Assembly: GCA_910584735.1 (NCBI GenBank)
Contig: CAJUBM010000130.1
Span: forward strand, 1 to 7,252
Length of the DNA: 7,252 bases
Origin: an uncultured Muribaculaceae bacterium
GTDB taxonomy: Bacteria > Bacteroidota > Bacteroidia > Bacteroidales > Muribaculaceae
Direction of reading: 5' to 3'
The notes under the pieces are model-generated. The model did no database searches. It worked only from the letters and a program-made list of their open reading frames with translations, and was not told the origin of the DNA. The position numbers and the translations under genes are program-made. This document shows, one piece after another, positions 6,318-7,252 of this stretch (its first letter is position 1; every line of letters begins with the position of its first letter).

Positions 6318-7196
6318 ATGAAGATACTTGTAACCGGGGCGAACGGCCAGCTTGGCACCGATCTGAGAGGTGTGCTGGAGCAGCAGATGCCCGGACAGAC
6401 TGTTTACACTGATATTGATACGCTTGATTTGTGCGATTCCGACCAAGTGTCCGTTTTCGTGGAGGAGGGCGATTTCACACATATCGTCAACTGTGCCGCC
6501 TATACGGCTGTTGACCGTGCCGAAGAGGAGAAGGCTGCCTGTTCGGCGATAAACGTGGACGCGGTGAGGAACCTTGCCGTAGCGGCAGACCGTGTAGGGG
6601 CTAAAATATTGCATCTGTCAACAGACTATGTGTTTGACGGACGTTCATGCCGTCCTTACCGGGAGTCTGACAAGGTCAACCCTGTGTCGCAGTACGGAAC
6701 GACAAAACGGAAAGGGGAGACGCAGTTGCTGGCTATAGCGCCGGAGAGTATAATAATCCGGACGGCATGGCTTTATTCAACCACGGGACATAATTTCGTG
6801 AAGACCATGTTGCGGCTGGCTGACGAGAATGGCCCTGAGGGTACGTTGCGAGTTGTAAGCGACCAAGTCGGTACCCCTACCTATTCTCTGGACCTGGCAC
6901 GTGCTATCGCCGTGGTGCTTGGAAGCCGCCAATGGGTACCCGGGATCTTCAATTATACCGATGAAGGGATTGCCTCGTGGTATGATTTTGCCTGCGCCGT
7001 GATGCGCCTCTCAGGCAGACGGACGAAGGTGCGCCCCATACTTACTGAGGATTATCCGACGGCGGCTTCGCGCCCCTGGTATTCAGTGCTCGACAAGACG
7101 CGGATAAAGGCTACCTACGGTCTGGAGATTCCCCATTGGGAAACCTCCCTGGCCGACTGTCTGGAAAGAATGGGGGAGTTAAAGAAAAATAAATAA
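6318..7196 (+). CDS. rfbD: dTDP-4-dehydrorhamnose reductase
   Basis: RfbD/RmlD catalyses the last step of dTDP-L-rhamnose synthesis, NAD(P)H-dependent reduction of dTDP-4-dehydro-L-rhamnose. The product feeds cell-surface polysaccharide assembly. The 292-residue protein is an extended short-chain dehydrogenase/reductase of normal length. It has the nucleotide-binding GANGQLG (residues 7-13) right after the first strand KILVT, the NCAAYTAVDRAE segment (58-69), the STDYVFDG motif (101-108) with T102, and the catalytic YxxxK as Y126 and K130 in YGTTK. The family-typical RTAWLYS (148-154), GTPTYS (185-190) and SRPWYSVLDKTRIKATYG (251-268) follow. The ATG at 6318 fits because the Rossmann strand starts at residue 2. 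A TAnnTTTG element lies 24 bases upstream. No rmlA, rmlB or rmlC is next to it, so the other steps must be encoded elsewhere. The gene ends with TAA directly followed by TGA, and the right-edge repeat begins 5 bases after the TAA. A related SDR acting on another dTDP- or UDP-sugar is the main alternative, but the motif set favours RmlD. Confidence 0.92.
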   Translation: MKILVTGANGQLGTDLRGVLEQQMPGQTVYTDIDTLDLCDSDQVSVFVEEGDFTHIVNCAAYTAVDRAEEEKAACSAINVDAVRNLAVAADRVGAKILHLSTDYVFDGRSCRPYRESDKVNPVSQYGTTKRKGETQLLAIAPESIIIRTAWLYSTTGHNFVKTMLRLADENGPEGTLRVVSDQVGTPTYSLDLARAIAVVLGSRQWVPGIFNYTDEGIASWYDFACAVMRLSGRRTKVRPILTEDYPTAASRPWYSVLDKTRIKATYGLEIPHWETSLADCLERMGELKKNK

Positions 7197-7201
7197 TGAA
7201 C

Positions 7202-7220
7202 TACTACTGGTGCGATAAAA
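7202..7220 (+). repeat. Right copy of the 19-base element inverted at the window ends
   Basis: TACTACTGGTGCGATAAAA matches the minus strand of 33-51 at 17 of 19 positions, with the last 13 bases identical. It starts 5 bases after the rfbD stop codon. If it is the tip of a mobile element, the element would extend to the right beyond the window. The last bases, AATCATCAAATAAAGAG, could be a leader with a purine-rich ribosome site before a gene starting outside the window. No coding sequence is visible, so the mobile-element reading is inference. Confidence 0.5.
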
Positions 7221-7224
7221 TCGC
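7212..7224 (+). other. Small hairpin within the right-edge repeat
   Basis: GCGAT (7212-7216) pairs with ATCGC (7220-7224) around a three-base AAA loop. It lies 16 bases after the rfbD stop codon and is followed by GTTAGTTTAG. With only 5 bp and no solid T tract it is a poor intrinsic terminator. It may be a structural part of the repeat. The left copy lacks the second half of this palindrome. Confidence 0.3.
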
Positions 7225-7252
7225 GTTAGTTTAGAAATCATCAAATAAAGAG

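Noticed and set aside
1..7252. A novel defence, mobile or secondary-metabolism system
   Set aside because: All five genes belong to recognisable metabolic or uncharacterised core families. There are no nucleases, ATPases, reverse transcriptases, toxins, phage proteins or repeat arrays in the window.

Overview
The window looks like a stretch of a Bacteroidota chromosome, most likely Bacteroidales. The evidence is a 185-residue protein that matches the Bacteroidota-restricted DUF4924 family, two intergenic copies of the Bacteroides-type -7 promoter element TAnnTTTG, weak or absent Shine-Dalgarno sequences, and moderate GC content. A gut Muribaculaceae-like genome would fit, but the family level is a guess. 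The large pyruvate:ferredoxin oxidoreductase points to anaerobic metabolism.

Layout from left to right. Positions 1-61 are AT-rich non-coding sequence with a 14-base palindrome and a short repeat (33-51). An AEC-family membrane transporter follows (62-1036, +). Next is a strong hairpin (1075-1126), then a single-chain pyruvate:ferredoxin/flavodoxin oxidoreductase, nifJ/por (1168-4965, +), closed by a perfect 12-bp stem-loop (4989-5020). A DUF4924 protein (5061-5618, +) converges with a GNAT N-acetyltransferase (5628-6134, -), leaving only 9 bases between their stop codons. A 183-base divergent intergenic region carries one TAnnTTTG element on each strand. It serves the GNAT gene leftward and a dTDP-4-dehydrorhamnose reductase, rfbD/rmlD (6318-7196, +), rightward. 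The last 56 bases are non-coding and hold a 19-base sequence that repeats the left-edge element in inverted orientation (17/19 identical, 13 consecutive).

The genes do not form one pathway. PFOR makes acetyl-CoA and reduced ferredoxin from pyruvate. The AEC protein probably moves an organic anion. RmlD makes dTDP-L-rhamnose for surface polysaccharide. The GNAT and DUF4924 proteins have no assigned substrate or role. Most genes look like separate transcription units, set apart by hairpins or their own promoters.

I see no CRISPR array, RNA gene, toxin-antitoxin pair, phage gene or defence system, and no convincing undescribed multi-gene system. The points most worth a second look are the inverted repeat pair at the two window edges, which may be the ends of flanking insertion sequences, and an enlarged C-terminal linker in the PFOR.
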